A stretch of DNA of 32,048 nucleotides, from the NCBI GenBank assembly GCA_030690835.1, contig JAUYFW010000072.1, positions 1-32,048 on the forward strand, in the 5' to 3' direction. Below the pieces are notes generated by a model that was not told the origin of the DNA, made no database searches, and saw nothing but the letters and a program-made list of their open reading frames with translations. Every line of letters starts with the position of its first letter. Positions within the stretch are counted from its first letter, which is position 1. A program made the translations under genes and the position numbers. Source of the stretch: Sulfurimicrobium sp. (lineage in GTDB: Bacteria > Pseudomonadota > Gammaproteobacteria > Burkholderiales > Sulfuricellaceae). Positions 1 to 9,417 of the stretch are shown here, one piece after another.

Positions 1-309
1 GGGCTTGGCGATAAAACGGTAAATATGGGTTTCATTGATAGCGCCGAGCAAACCGTTGATATCCGCCTGGCCGCTCAATATCATGCGTACCGCATCCGGC
101 TGGATCTCGCCGAATTGCCGGAGAAACTGGATGCCCTTGAGCTCCGGCATCAGGTAATCGGAAATCACCAGATCGAATTTCACCTCACGGCAACGTTGCA
201 ATGCCGCCAGGGGAGAGGTGAAAGTTTCGACCTCGTATTTTCCTCCCAACTCGCGTTGCAAGGCATTGAGCACATTCTGTTCATCGTCGACCAGCAATAT
301 TCTGTACAT
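1..309 (-). CDS. Response regulator receiver-domain protein, N-terminal part (truncated by window start)
   Basis: Reverse complement from 309 reads MYRILLVDDEQNVLNALQRELGGKYEVETFTSPLAALQRCREVKFDLVISDYLMPELKGIQFLRQFGEIQPDAVRMILSGQADINGLLGAINETHIYRFIAKP: acidic DD pair, phospho-acceptor D in VISDYLMP, SGQAD and the C-terminal KP lysine. Missing from the ORF track because it runs off the edge. Confidence 0.9.
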   Translation of the reverse strand, partial: MYRILLVDDEQNVLNALQRELGGKYEVETFTSPLAALQRCREVKFDLVISDYLMPELKGIQFLRQFGEIQPDAVRMILSGQADINGLLGAINETHIYRFIAKP

Positions 310-450
310 AATCGTCACCTTCACCAGATGGAGAACCACAGTTTGACAGGGAATGCCGATGAAAGGGAAGATGGGCTCCATGATCACCCCCGATCAGGGT
401 TCACCTATTTGACCTTGAGCTTATTCGCCACTTCCATCATCATTACGGTC

Positions 451-912
451 ATGACTCCCGCACTTACTGCTCGCATGCGCCACGGCTTCGCTGCCGCCCT
501 GTTCATCCTGTTCGCCATCGGCGTCAATCATTCCATGGCCGGGGAGAAAACTGCTCCCGCTGCCCGCAAAGCGCATAAAGTCGTGCTCCAGGTCAGCGAC
601 GGCGACCCGAAAAAATGGAACCTGACGCTGATCAATGCCAAAAACGTACAGACGGAACAGGGCAAGGACAACGTGGTGATCGAAATCGTGGCATATGGAC
701 CCGCCATCGACATGCTCAGGATCGAGTCGGAAGTCGAGCCCAGGGTTAACGAGGCAATCAAGAGCGGGATCAAGGTCGTCGCCTGCGAAAATACCATGCA
801 CGGCTTGCGCCTCACCGCCGCGGACATGTTGCCCCATATCCATTACACCCGCACCGGCGTGGTGTACCTGATGGAGAAGCAGGAGCAGGGCTACGCCTAC
901 ATCCGGCCCTGA
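451..912 (+). CDS. DsrE-like family protein with N-terminal signal peptide
   Basis: C-terminal part of ORF 25..912; MRHGFAAALFILFAIGVNHSMAG signal-like segment, then KVVLQVSDGDPKKWNLTLINAKNVQ...VEIVAYGPAIDML...IKSGIKVVACENTMHGLRL, typical of DsrE-like proteins. The upstream part of the ORF overlaps the minus-strand regulator, so ATG 451 (or 475) is the likelier start. Confidence 0.75.
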   Translation: MTPALTARMRHGFAAALFILFAIGVNHSMAGEKTAPAARKAHKVVLQVSDGDPKKWNLTLINAKNVQTEQGKDNVVIEIVAYGPAIDMLRIESEVEPRVNEAIKSGIKVVACENTMHGLRLTAADMLPHIHYTRTGVVYLMEKQEQGYAYIRP

Positions 913-956
913 CCCCTTACCCTTCTTAAAATAAGCAGAAACAGCAGGAATCCCTC

Positions 957-2429
957 ATGCAGCCCAAAACTCCCCTCAAGGTTCTTTTCGTTACGCCGGA
1001 AGTCACGCCCCTGCTCAAAACCGGCGGCCTGGCCGACGTCAGCGCCGCGCTCCCCGCCGCCTTGCGCGAACTGGGGGTGGATGTGCGAATTCTGCTGCCG
1101 GGTTACCCCAGGGTGATGGAGGCTCTGCCCGACAAACGGCTCGCCGTGAACCTGCTGCATACCGGGTTCCACGGCGAGGTGCGGCTGCTGGAAGCGGAAT
1201 TGCCGGGTAGCGGCGTGCCGCTGCTGGTGATCGACTATCCACAGCTCTACGAACGCGACGGCGGTCCTTACATCGACCACAACGGTCATGACTGGGTGGA
1301 CAACGCGCAACGTTTCGCCCTGCTGTCCAAGATTGGCGCCATTCTGGGCGGATCGGCCAGCCCGCTCGACTGGCGGCCGGACATCGTGCAATGCAACGAC
1401 TGGCAAAGCGGCCTGACGCCGGCCTATCTGCATTTCAGCCCCCCGCCCAGCGCCGCCACCATCATGACCATCCACAACATGGCATTCCAGGGCTGTTTCC
1501 CACCGCTGCTCACCAGCGCCCTGGGCCTGCCGCCATCAAGCTACGGCATGAACGGCGTGGAATACTTCGGCAAGCTGTCGTTTCTCAAGGCCGGCCTGTA
1601 TTACGCCAACCACATCACCACGGTAAGCCCGACCTATGCCGAGGAAATCCAGAATGAGCCGCTGGGCTTCGGCATGCAGGGATTGCTGGAGCAGCGTTAT
1701 CTGGACCTCACCGGCATCGTCAACGGCATCGACCGGCACGAGTGGAACCCGGCCACGGACAAGCTCCTGCCTTACAACTACAGCGCCGACGATCTATCCG
1801 GCAAGGCCGCCAACAAGCGTGCGCTGCAACACAAACTGGGGTTGGAGGAAAATCCGGACATTCCCTTGCTGGGGGTAATCAGCCGCCTCACTTACCAGAA
1901 GGGCCTGGATCTCCTGCCCGCCATCGCGCCCGCCCTGCTTGAGTACCCGGTGCAGATTGTCATTCTGGGCAGCGGAGAAGCCGCGCTGGAAGAAGAATTC
2001 ATCGCGCTCGCCCAGGCCCTTCCGGATCAGGTAGCGGCAGTCATCGGCTTCAACGAGGGGCTATCGCATCTGATCGAAGCCGGCGCGGATATTTTCCTCA
2101 TGCCGTCGCGCTTCGAGCCCTGCGGCCTGAACCAGATGTACAGCCAGTGTTATGGCACGCCGCCGATCGTGCATGCCACCGGAGGACTGGTGGACACGGT
2201 GGTGGACGCGACCCCGCAAAACATCGCCAACGGCACGGCCACCGGCTTTGTTTTCAGCCATACCACCGTGCACGGTTTACAGGAGTGCATCCTTCGCGCC
2301 CTGGCTGCCTATGCCGACAAACCTGTCTGGCGCCAGATCCAGCAGAACGGCATGCGCCGCGATTTCGGCTGGAACCGCAGCGCGGAGGAGTATCTGGCGC
2401 TATACGAAGCAATACTGGAACGCGCCTGA
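957..2429 (+). CDS. glgA: Glycogen synthase (ADP-glucose type, GT5)
   Basis: 490 aa; VLFVTPEVTPLLKTGGLADV N-terminus, VNGIDRHEWNPATD, GVISRLTYQKGLDL, MPSRFEPCGLNQMYSQCYGTPPIVHATGGLVDTV. Confidence 0.97.
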   Translation: MQPKTPLKVLFVTPEVTPLLKTGGLADVSAALPAALRELGVDVRILLPGYPRVMEALPDKRLAVNLLHTGFHGEVRLLEAELPGSGVPLLVIDYPQLYERDGGPYIDHNGHDWVDNAQRFALLSKIGAILGGSASPLDWRPDIVQCNDWQSGLTPAYLHFSPPPSAATIMTIHNMAFQGCFPPLLTSALGLPPSSYGMNGVEYFGKLSFLKAGLYYANHITTVSPTYAEEIQNEPLGFGMQGLLEQRYLDLTGIVNGIDRHEWNPATDKLLPYNYSADDLSGKAANKRALQHKLGLEENPDIPLLGVISRLTYQKGLDLLPAIAPALLEYPVQIVILGSGEAALEEEFIALAQALPDQVAAVIGFNEGLSHLIEAGADIFLMPSRFEPCGLNQMYSQCYGTPPIVHATGGLVDTVVDATPQNIANGTATGFVFSHTTVHGLQECILRALAAYADKPVWRQIQQNGMRRDFGWNRSAEEYLALYEAILERA

Positions 2430-2434
2430 CATCC

Positions 2435-4999
2435 TCACAACCACTGCATCAACCCCATTTCCAGCGGATGGGTCAACAACTCGTGGGCAGGATAAACGCG
2501 GATCTTGTAATCCAGCCGCCCGCACTGGCCGGGTGCCAGATCGAGGGCGAACAGGTGCTCCTTGCCGTCCGCGCTGACGCTTTGGAACTTGAAGCCGAAA
2601 TGCAGGTATTCTGAAATATCCTGCTTGGTGGAGCGGCGAATCAGCAATTCAACCACCACGTCTTCAGGCGCCATTCCGTTCATTTTCATCGCCACCTCGC
2701 ATTTCACCGCATCGCCGAAGTGAATATTCCTGAGCGGGGTGTCCAGCCGGCGCATTTCCACACCCGGCCAGGCGGCACGAACCCGCCCCTTCCAGGCCGA
2801 CAGGCGCTTCGCCCCGGCGAAATTTTCCTTCTCATAGCGCCGCCCCTGCTGGCTGGCAGGCAGGTAGAATTTGGACACGTATTCGCCCACCATGCGTCCT
2901 GAATTGAAGCGCGGCAGGATGGTGGCCATGGAGCGCTTGGACATTTTCACCCATTCCGGCGAATAGCCCATCTTGCCGCGTTCGTAGTAAGCGGGAATCA
3001 CGCGGTCCTGGAGAATTTCGTACAGGGTCTGGGATTCTTCCCGGTTGCGGCGGTAGTCTTCCATATAGGTCGGCGCCGGCTTGATCGCCCAGCCGTTGGT
3101 GCCGTCGTAGCCCTCGCCCCACCAGCCATCCAGCACGGAAAGGTTGATCGCGCCGTTCATGCCCGCCTTCATGCCCGAAGTGCCGCTTGCCTCGAGGGGA
3201 TAGACCGGGTTGTTGAGCCATACATCCACGCCCGATACGAGGCGCCGCGCCAGACCGAGATCGTAGCCCTCCACCAGCATCACCTTGCCCTCGAATTCGG
3301 GCATGTGGGTAATACTGGTAATCTGGCGAATCAGATCCTGCCCGGGCAAATCCGCGGGGTGCGCCTTGCCGGCAAAGAGGAACAGCACCGGACGCTTCTG
3401 GTCGGAAATGATTTCCCTCAGCCAGTCAAGGTTTTCGAACAGCAGCGCAGCGCGCTTATAGGTGGCAAAACGGCGCGCGAAGCCGATGGTCAGCACATTG
3501 GGGTCAAAATGATCGACATGCTTGAGCACCCGTTCCAGATGGGATTCGCTGCCGTGATGGCGGAAATGCTGCGCGCTTTTGCGGAAGCCCACCAGTTGCA
3601 GCATCTGCGACTTGAGCGACTGGCGCACGCTCCAGAACAACTGGTCGGGGATTTCGTCGATACGGTCATTCCAGAACTCCGGGTCCGACATGCGGTGGCG
3701 CCATTCATAGCCAAATACGTTGTCGAACAGGTCCGCCCATTCCTGCGCCAGGAAAGTCGGCACATGCACGCCGTTGGTGACGTAGGACATGGGGTTCTCT
3801 TCCGGCAGCACTTCCGGCCACAGCGTGGAGCAGATACGCGAGGAGACATCGCCGTGGATGCGGCTCACGCCGTTCTGGTGGCGCGAGCCGCGAATCGCCA
3901 GCGCGGTCATGTTGAATTCCGGGCTTTCCGGCGTCACGCCCAGGGAAAACAGGTGGTCGAGGCGCAAAGCCGTGGCGTGGCAGAACTGCTGGAAATATTC
4001 GGTGATCATGCCCTCTGAAAAATGGTCGTGGCCGGCCGGGACCGGGGTGTGGGTAGTGAACACCGTGTTCACCGCCACTGCCTCCAGCGCGCTGTCGCAA
4101 TCGAGGTTCTGCTGCACCACCAGATTGCGCATCCGCTCCAGAATCAGGAATGCGGCGTGACCCTCGTTGATGTGCCACACGGTGGGCTTGATGCCGAGTG
4201 CCTGCAGGGCGCGCGCGCCGCCGATGCCGAGAATGACCTCCTGTTTCAGGCGCAGGGTGCGATCACCACCATAAAGCTGATGGGCAATGTCGCGGTCTTC
4301 CGGGTCGTTTTCTTCCACATCGGTGTCGAGCAGATACAGCCGCACATGGCCGACAATCGCCTGCCATACTTTCACGTTAACCTGCCGCCCGGGAAATTCC
4401 ACCATCACCCGGACTTCACCGCCATCGTCGCGCAGTGCCGGGTTCACGGGCAGATCGCCAAAATCCGAATCGGCATAGGTGGCAATCTGATTGCCGTCAC
4501 GGTCTATGGTCTGGGAAAAATAGCCCTGGCGGTACAGCAGGCCCACGCCCACGAAGGGCACGCACATATCGCTGGCGGCCTTGCAGTGGTCGCCGGCAAG
4601 AATGCCGAGACCGCCGGAATAGATGGGGAAGCTTTCATGGAAACCAAATTCGGCGCAGAAATACGCCACCAGGTCGCCATCCTTGAGATGCGCCTCAGCG
4701 TTATTGTGGCGCACCATCTCGTGATGGTAGGTGTCGTAGGCCGCCAAGACGCGGTTGTAGGTGGCGAGAAAGACCTGGTCTTCCACCGCCTCCAGCAGGC
4801 GTTTTTCGTCCACCCGGCGCAGAAAAACTTTCGGATTGTGCGCTACCGCATCCCACAGCCCAGGATGCAGGCGCGCAAACAGGGTGCGGGTCGGCTTGTC
4901 CCAGCTGTACCAGAGATTGTTGGCCAGCTCTTCCAGGCGCATCAGCTTGCGCGGGATTTTAGGATTGACTTCGAGAGTGAACGTCGTGCCTTGTTTCAT
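2435..4999 (-). CDS. glgP: Alpha-glucan (glycogen/starch) phosphorylase, GT35
   Basis: 854 aa; NLWYSWDKPTRTLFARLHP, EFGFHESFPIYSGGLGILAGDHCKAASD, HINEGHAAFLILER, NPVYPLEASGTSGMKAGMNGAINLSVLDGWWGEGYDGTNGW. Confidence 0.95.
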   Translation of the reverse strand: MKQGTTFTLEVNPKIPRKLMRLEELANNLWYSWDKPTRTLFARLHPGLWDAVAHNPKVFLRRVDEKRLLEAVEDQVFLATYNRVLAAYDTYHHEMVRHNNAEAHLKDGDLVAYFCAEFGFHESFPIYSGGLGILAGDHCKAASDMCVPFVGVGLLYRQGYFSQTIDRDGNQIATYADSDFGDLPVNPALRDDGGEVRVMVEFPGRQVNVKVWQAIVGHVRLYLLDTDVEENDPEDRDIAHQLYGGDRTLRLKQEVILGIGGARALQALGIKPTVWHINEGHAAFLILERMRNLVVQQNLDCDSALEAVAVNTVFTTHTPVPAGHDHFSEGMITEYFQQFCHATALRLDHLFSLGVTPESPEFNMTALAIRGSRHQNGVSRIHGDVSSRICSTLWPEVLPEENPMSYVTNGVHVPTFLAQEWADLFDNVFGYEWRHRMSDPEFWNDRIDEIPDQLFWSVRQSLKSQMLQLVGFRKSAQHFRHHGSESHLERVLKHVDHFDPNVLTIGFARRFATYKRAALLFENLDWLREIISDQKRPVLFLFAGKAHPADLPGQDLIRQITSITHMPEFEGKVMLVEGYDLGLARRLVSGVDVWLNNPVYPLEASGTSGMKAGMNGAINLSVLDGWWGEGYDGTNGWAIKPAPTYMEDYRRNREESQTLYEILQDRVIPAYYERGKMGYSPEWVKMSKRSMATILPRFNSGRMVGEYVSKFYLPASQQGRRYEKENFAGAKRLSAWKGRVRAAWPGVEMRRLDTPLRNIHFGDAVKCEVAMKMNGMAPEDVVVELLIRRSTKQDISEYLHFGFKFQSVSADGKEHLFALDLAPGQCGRLDYKIRVYPAHELLTHPLEMGLMQWL

Positions 5000-5012
5000 G
5001 CCTGTCCTTCAG

Positions 5013-5076
5013 TATAAAAGCCGCGTAGCAAGACCTCGTCCCCCTCGCCCTTTGGGAGAGGGCAGGGGTGAGGGGC
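5013..5076. repeat. Degenerate mosaic repeat upstream of glgP
   Basis: TATAAAA-GCCGCGTAGCAAG-ACCTCGTCCCCCTCGCCCTTTGGGAGAGGGCAGGGGTGAGGGG, resembling the uppS copy TATAAAA-CTCGCGTAGCGAG-CCTGCGCCCACCTCTCCC. Confidence 0.55.
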
Positions 5077-5118
5077 ACTTCAGTTTAGCGCAGAAAATCC
5101 CGTGCCCGGTGCAAGCAC

Positions 5119-5667
5119 TTAGCCCTTGATAAAATGCTCGCGGTAGTATTTCAGCTCGTTGATGGACTCGTAAATATCCGCCAGGGCTTCATGCTTGTTT
5201 TCCTTCTTGAAGCCTTCATACAGGGCCGGCTGCCAGCGCCGCGCCAGTTCCTTGATGGTGCTCACATCCAGGTTTCGATAGTGGAAAAAGGCTTCCAGCT
5301 TGGGCATGTATTTGGCCATGAAGCGCCGGTCCTGGCAGATGGAATTGCCACACATGGGAGATTTTCCCGCGCCCACGTGCTGCTGCAGAAAATCGATCAT
5401 CAGCGCTTCCACCTCGGCATCGCCCAGTTTTGATGCCTTGACCTTGTCGATCAGGCCGGACTTGCCATGCGTGCCCTTGTTCCAGTTGTCCATGCCGTTC
5501 AGCACTGCATCGGATTGGTGCACCACCAGCACCGGCGCTTCCGCCACCGTATTCAGCTGGGCGTCGGTCACCACCAGCGCGACCTCGAGAATGCGGTCGG
5601 TGTCCGGGCTGAGACCGCTCATCTCCATGTCCAGCCAGACAAGGTGGTTGTTGTTTTCTTGTGCCAT
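5119..5667 (-). CDS. orn: Oligoribonuclease
   Basis: 182 aa; [87 protein letters not shown]. Confidence 0.97.
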   Translation of the reverse strand: MAQENNNHLVWLDMEMSGLSPDTDRILEVALVVTDAQLNTVAEAPVLVVHQSDAVLNGMDNWNKGTHGKSGLIDKVKASKLGDAEVEALMIDFLQQHVGAGKSPMCGNSICQDRRFMAKYMPKLEAFFHYRNLDVSTIKELARRWQPALYEGFKKENKHEALADIYESINELKYYREHFIKG

Positions 5668-5743
5668 ACTATTGCCCCGAACGAATTAATCCACATATTG
5701 TTGCATGACCCTGGTTATGCGTCACCTTGTCCATTGAGTATCC

Positions 5744-6994
5744 ATGCCTTTTTTTACCCTGATTTTTATAGCTGCACTGTTCGCCACGATTGCAACCCGC
5801 TTGTGGCTGGCACAGCGCCATTTGCGCCATATCCGCTCGCATCGCGATGCCGTACCGCACGATTTCGCCGAACACATCGGGCTTGAGTCGCACCAGAAAG
5901 CGGCGGACTATTCCAGCGCCAAGACGCGCCTCGACGTCATTCAAATTCTCCTCGACACAACACTGCTACTCGCCTTCACCCTTGGTGGCGGCATCCAGCT
6001 TCTGGCCGATTTCTGGCAGGGAATACTGGGCAGCGGCCTGTGGCGTGGCGTGGCGCTGATCGCCAGCATCCTGGTGATTTCCAGTCTGTTCGAACTGCCA
6101 CTCAACCTGTATCGCACCTTCGTTATTGATGCACGCTTTGGTTTCAACAAGATGACCATCGGGCTGTTCATCGCCGACCTGTTGAAGCAGACGCTGATCG
6201 GCGCAGCACTCGGCATGCCCTTGCTGCTTGGCGTGTTGTGGCTGATGGAACAAATGGGCTCGCACTGGTGGCTCTATGTATGGTTTGCCTGGATGAGCTT
6301 CAATCTGCTGATCCTGTTGCTTTACCCCACCGTGATTGCGCCCCTCTTCAACAAATTCACGCCGCTGCAAGACCAGACCCTGGCCGCGCGCATCGAAACC
6401 CTGCTGCAAAAATGCGGCTTCAAATCGCAAGGCCTGTTCATCATGGACGGCTCGCGGCGTACCAGTCACGGCAATGCCTATTTCAGCGGACTGGGCGCGT
6501 CCAAGCGCATCGTGTTCTTCGACACCCTGCTTTCGCGTCTCAACCACGATGAAATCGAAGCCGTGCTGGCCCATGAACTCGGCCATTTCAAGCGCCGCCA
6601 TGTGATCAAGCGCATCGCGGCCATGTTTGCCCTCAGTCTGGCGGGCCTGTGGCTGCTCGGCTGGCTCATGCCTCAGGGCTGGTTCTATCAGGGCCTGGGC
6701 GTCACCACCCAGAGTACCGCTACCGCGCTGCTTTTGTTCCTGCTGGTCAGCCCGGCGTTCACCTTCCTGCTTCACCCGCTGTCGAGCCTGGTTTCGCGCA
6801 AGCATGAATTCGAGGCCGACCGCTACGCAGCGGAAAACGCCAGCGCAGAGCACCTGATTCACGCACTGGTCAAACTTTACAACGATAATGCCGCAACGCT
6901 CACACCCGACCCGCTGCATTCGCTGTTTTACGATTCACACCCGGCTGCGGGGCAACGGGTGGCGCATTTACGGGCGTTGATGAAACAAATTTAA
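5744..6994 (+). CDS. M48 family metallopeptidase (Ste24/CAAX prenyl protease 1-like)
   Basis: 416 aa multi-pass membrane protein with HELGH zinc motif (AVLAHELGHFKRRHV) and downstream EFEADRYA. Confidence 0.93.
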   Translation: MPFFTLIFIAALFATIATRLWLAQRHLRHIRSHRDAVPHDFAEHIGLESHQKAADYSSAKTRLDVIQILLDTTLLLAFTLGGGIQLLADFWQGILGSGLWRGVALIASILVISSLFELPLNLYRTFVIDARFGFNKMTIGLFIADLLKQTLIGAALGMPLLLGVLWLMEQMGSHWWLYVWFAWMSFNLLILLLYPTVIAPLFNKFTPLQDQTLAARIETLLQKCGFKSQGLFIMDGSRRTSHGNAYFSGLGASKRIVFFDTLLSRLNHDEIEAVLAHELGHFKRRHVIKRIAAMFALSLAGLWLLGWLMPQGWFYQGLGVTTQSTATALLLFLLVSPAFTFLLHPLSSLVSRKHEFEADRYAAENASAEHLIHALVKLYNDNAATLTPDPLHSLFYDSHPAAGQRVAHLRALMKQI

Positions 6995-7067
6995 CAAATC
7001 TGCTGACACAATTTCCGAGTTATTTGATAAAGTAATTACCATTGTTTATTTTCGCAGGGAGAACTTC

Positions 7068-7376
7068 ATGAAAATTTTTCTCATCATTCTTGGCTTGGGC
7101 CTGTATGCCTCTGCGCCGGCCTTTGCCGATAGCGACAAGGGTGATATCAAAATCGGCAAGACGCTGCATGATAAATCATGCATTGCCTGCCACGCTTCCA
7201 AATTCGGTGAAGATGGAAGCAAGATGTACACCCGTGCCGACCACAAGGTCACCAGCAAGCAACAGCTCGGTTCCCGCGTCAAGACCTGCAACAACAACGT
7301 CGGCGCCGGCTGGTTCCCGGAAGAAGAAGCCCATGTTGCGGCTTACCTCAATGCCACTTACTACCATTTGAAGTGA
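7068..7376 (+). CDS. Small exported c-type cytochrome
   Basis: 102 aa with signal peptide (MKIFLIILGLGLYASAPAFA) and one heme motif CIACH; GWFPEEEAHVAAYLN C-terminal helix. Confidence 0.85.
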   Translation: MKIFLIILGLGLYASAPAFADSDKGDIKIGKTLHDKSCIACHASKFGEDGSKMYTRADHKVTSKQQLGSRVKTCNNNVGAGWFPEEEAHVAAYLNATYYHLK

Positions 7377-7464
7377 TCATAAGATCATATAATTCTTGTC
7401 AAATTGAGTAAGTAGGCCCACAATCGCCCCTCATGCAATCACCATTTTTACCGGAGGGGCTTCC

Positions 7465-7824
7465 ATGAAACTACTGCTGGCACTGGGCCTGATCGCCACA
7501 TCCCTGGGGGGTTGCTGCATGGTGGCCTGCAATAGCCGGCCTGCCAACAGCCACATCAAGGTCAGTTCGAATGTTCCCGCGGACTGCAGCTTTGAGGACA
7601 AGGCCGGGCTGCGGGAATTCTATGCCCCCGGCAACGTGGACGGCATGCCGAAGAATGCGCCCGGCACCCTGATCTGTCAGGCCAAAGGATATAAGTCTTT
7701 CCAGAAACAGATTCAGGCCGTGGACTGGAGTCAAATCGATTCCCTGTCTGGCGACCCGCTAGCAATTCGCTATTTCAGCGAAATCACCGTCATTTTGGAA
7801 CCGCTGGGCAATAAGCCAAAATAA
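7465..7824 (+). CDS. Putative lipoprotein of unknown function
   Basis: 119 aa; signal peptide with lipobox-like LGGC (MKLLLALGLIATSLGGC); preceded by ggagggg Shine-Dalgarno-like sequence. Confidence 0.65.
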   Translation: MKLLLALGLIATSLGGCCMVACNSRPANSHIKVSSNVPADCSFEDKAGLREFYAPGNVDGMPKNAPGTLICQAKGYKSFQKQIQAVDWSQIDSLSGDPLAIRYFSEITVILEPLGNKPK

Positions 7825-7912
7825 ACAGGCGGTTGCCCATTGATATCACGGCTTTAATAGTTTAAAGTCGTCACGTTTTATTATCATGCTCAAACGCTCA
7901 GGAGAAAACCCG

Positions 7913-8467
7913 ATGAAACGTAAGTTCGCCGCCCTTGCCTTCCTTTCCACCCTGGCCATTTCCGGCTCTGCGCTGGCCGATGGATGGACACTGTTCCCAG
8001 TCTCAAAAGATGGCTGGAAGCCTGAAGTCACGCTGGCCGCCGTGGTCGGCTCCATGGACGTTAAAAACATTGGCACCAGTGAATACCAGGGCGCGGAGCT
8101 TTCTCTCAACTGCCCATGGTTCCAGCCTCCCACCGGCGCAATCCGCCAGCAATTCAACATCGGCACTTACAACAATGGCAACGCATCGCTGACCAGCTTC
8201 GAAATGAATCCGCATTATTACGTCTCCGTCGCTCCGGGCTGGACCATCGGCGCCGGTCCCGGCATTGGCTACGTACATGGCTACGTCGGCGACAAGGATG
8301 CCGACATGTCGAGCATTCAGGTTTCTGCCAGCGCCAATTACCGCAATGGTCACTTCTTCGCCGGTGCTGGCGCTCGCTACCAGGACACGCTTAACAAGGA
8401 AATCGTACCGGGCGTAAAAGGCATGGATAACTGGCTGGTTACCGCCAAGGTTGGCATCAATTTCTAA
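7913..8467 (+). CDS. Putative outer-membrane beta-barrel protein, function unknown
   Basis: ORF 7886..8467; internal ATG 7913 preceded by a purine-rich aggaga and giving signal peptide MKRKFAALAFLSTLAISGSALADG; alternating aromatic/glycine-rich strands and C-terminal ...VTAKVGINF ending in Phe. Confidence 0.6.
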   Translation: MKRKFAALAFLSTLAISGSALADGWTLFPVSKDGWKPEVTLAAVVGSMDVKNIGTSEYQGAELSLNCPWFQPPTGAIRQQFNIGTYNNGNASLTSFEMNPHYYVSVAPGWTIGAGPGIGYVHGYVGDKDADMSSIQVSASANYRNGHFFAGAGARYQDTLNKEIVPGVKGMDNWLVTAKVGINF

Positions 8468-8490
8468 GGAAATCGACATTTGCAGCCTGA

Positions 8491-8516
8491 AAAACGCCCG
8501 CACGCCGGGCGTTTTT
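8491..8516 (+). terminator. Rho-independent terminator downstream of the OMP-like gene
   Basis: AAAACGCCCG-CACGC-CGGGCGTTTT followed by further T residues; perfect 10-bp stem. Confidence 0.9.
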
Positions 8517-8550
8517 TGTTTTTTAACACTTACCTATATGCGGCAATAGC

Positions 8551-9417
8551 GTGAACACCAGCATGGAAGGACAAATCATTGCCGCCTATGGCCGCCAGTT
8601 CACGGTAGAACTGCCGGACGGAGTGCATGTCACCTGCGTCACGCGGGGGAAAAAAAGCGGGGCGGCCTGTGGCGACCGGGTGCGAATTGCCCTCACTTCG
8701 CCCAATCAGGGCGTCATCGAAGCCATCCTTCCGCGCCAGTCCCTGCTCTATCGCTCCGACGCGTTCCGGGAAAAAATCATTGCCGCCAATGTCACGCAAA
8801 TCATCATTGTGCTGGCAGCCGTGCCGAGCTTCTACGAAGACCTGGTAAATCGCTGCCTGGTGGCTGCGGAAGCCGCCAGGATCAAGGCACTGATCGTGCT
8901 CAACAAGGCCGATCTGGTTGCCGAGACGGCCCGTGCCATGGAGACGCTGCAACCTTACCGGAATCTCGGCTACCCATTGTTGACCCTCTGTGCCCACCGC
9001 GACATCGAGCCATTGCGGCCCTTCCTGCAAGGCGAAACCAGCGTGCTGGTGGGACAATCCGGCATGGGGAAATCGAGCATCATCAATGGCCTGTTTCCCG
9101 GCATTAATTTGGAAACACGCGAAATATCCAAAACGCTGGATTCCGGCAAACACACCACCACTTTTGCCAAGATCTACCACCTAGACCCCGACAGCCACAT
9201 CATCGATTCCCCCGGTTTGCAGGAGTTCGGCTTGCATCATCTCAAGGCCGAGGAAATCGACCACGCCTTCATCGAGTTCCGCCCCTACCTCGGGCAATGC
9301 AAGTTCAACAACTGCCATCATCGCTCGGAACCCGGCTGCGCCGTGCTCGCAGCCGTGGCGGCAGGCAGCATCCATCGACGACGCCTGGCGGCTTATCAGA
9401 AGCTGGTCAGCGCCTGA
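8551..9417 (+). CDS. rsgA: Ribosome small-subunit-dependent GTPase A
   Basis: 288 aa; circularly permuted GTPase motifs: NKADL, GQSGMGKSSIINGL, DSPGLQEFGL, zinc-binding CKFNNCHHRSEPGC. Confidence 0.96.
   Translation: MNTSMEGQIIAAYGRQFTVELPDGVHVTCVTRGKKSGAACGDRVRIALTSPNQGVIEAILPRQSLLYRSDAFREKIIAANVTQIIIVLAAVPSFYEDLVNRCLVAAEAARIKALIVLNKADLVAETARAMETLQPYRNLGYPLLTLCAHRDIEPLRPFLQGETSVLVGQSGMGKSSIINGLFPGINLETREISKTLDSGKHTTTFAKIYHLDPDSHIIDSPGLQEFGLHHLKAEEIDHAFIEFRPYLGQCKFNNCHHRSEPGCAVLAAVAAGSIHRRRLAAYQKLVSA

Noticed and set aside
4022-5017. 331-aa plus-strand ORF antisense to glgP (also 3305..4018)
   Set aside because: Lies entirely opposite a well-supported GlgP coding frame; His/Gln/Val-rich shadow composition with no family motif.
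5966-6919. 317-aa minus-strand ORF opposite the M48 protease
   Set aside because: Gln/Arg/Glu-rich shadow ORF; the opposite strand encodes HELGH protease.
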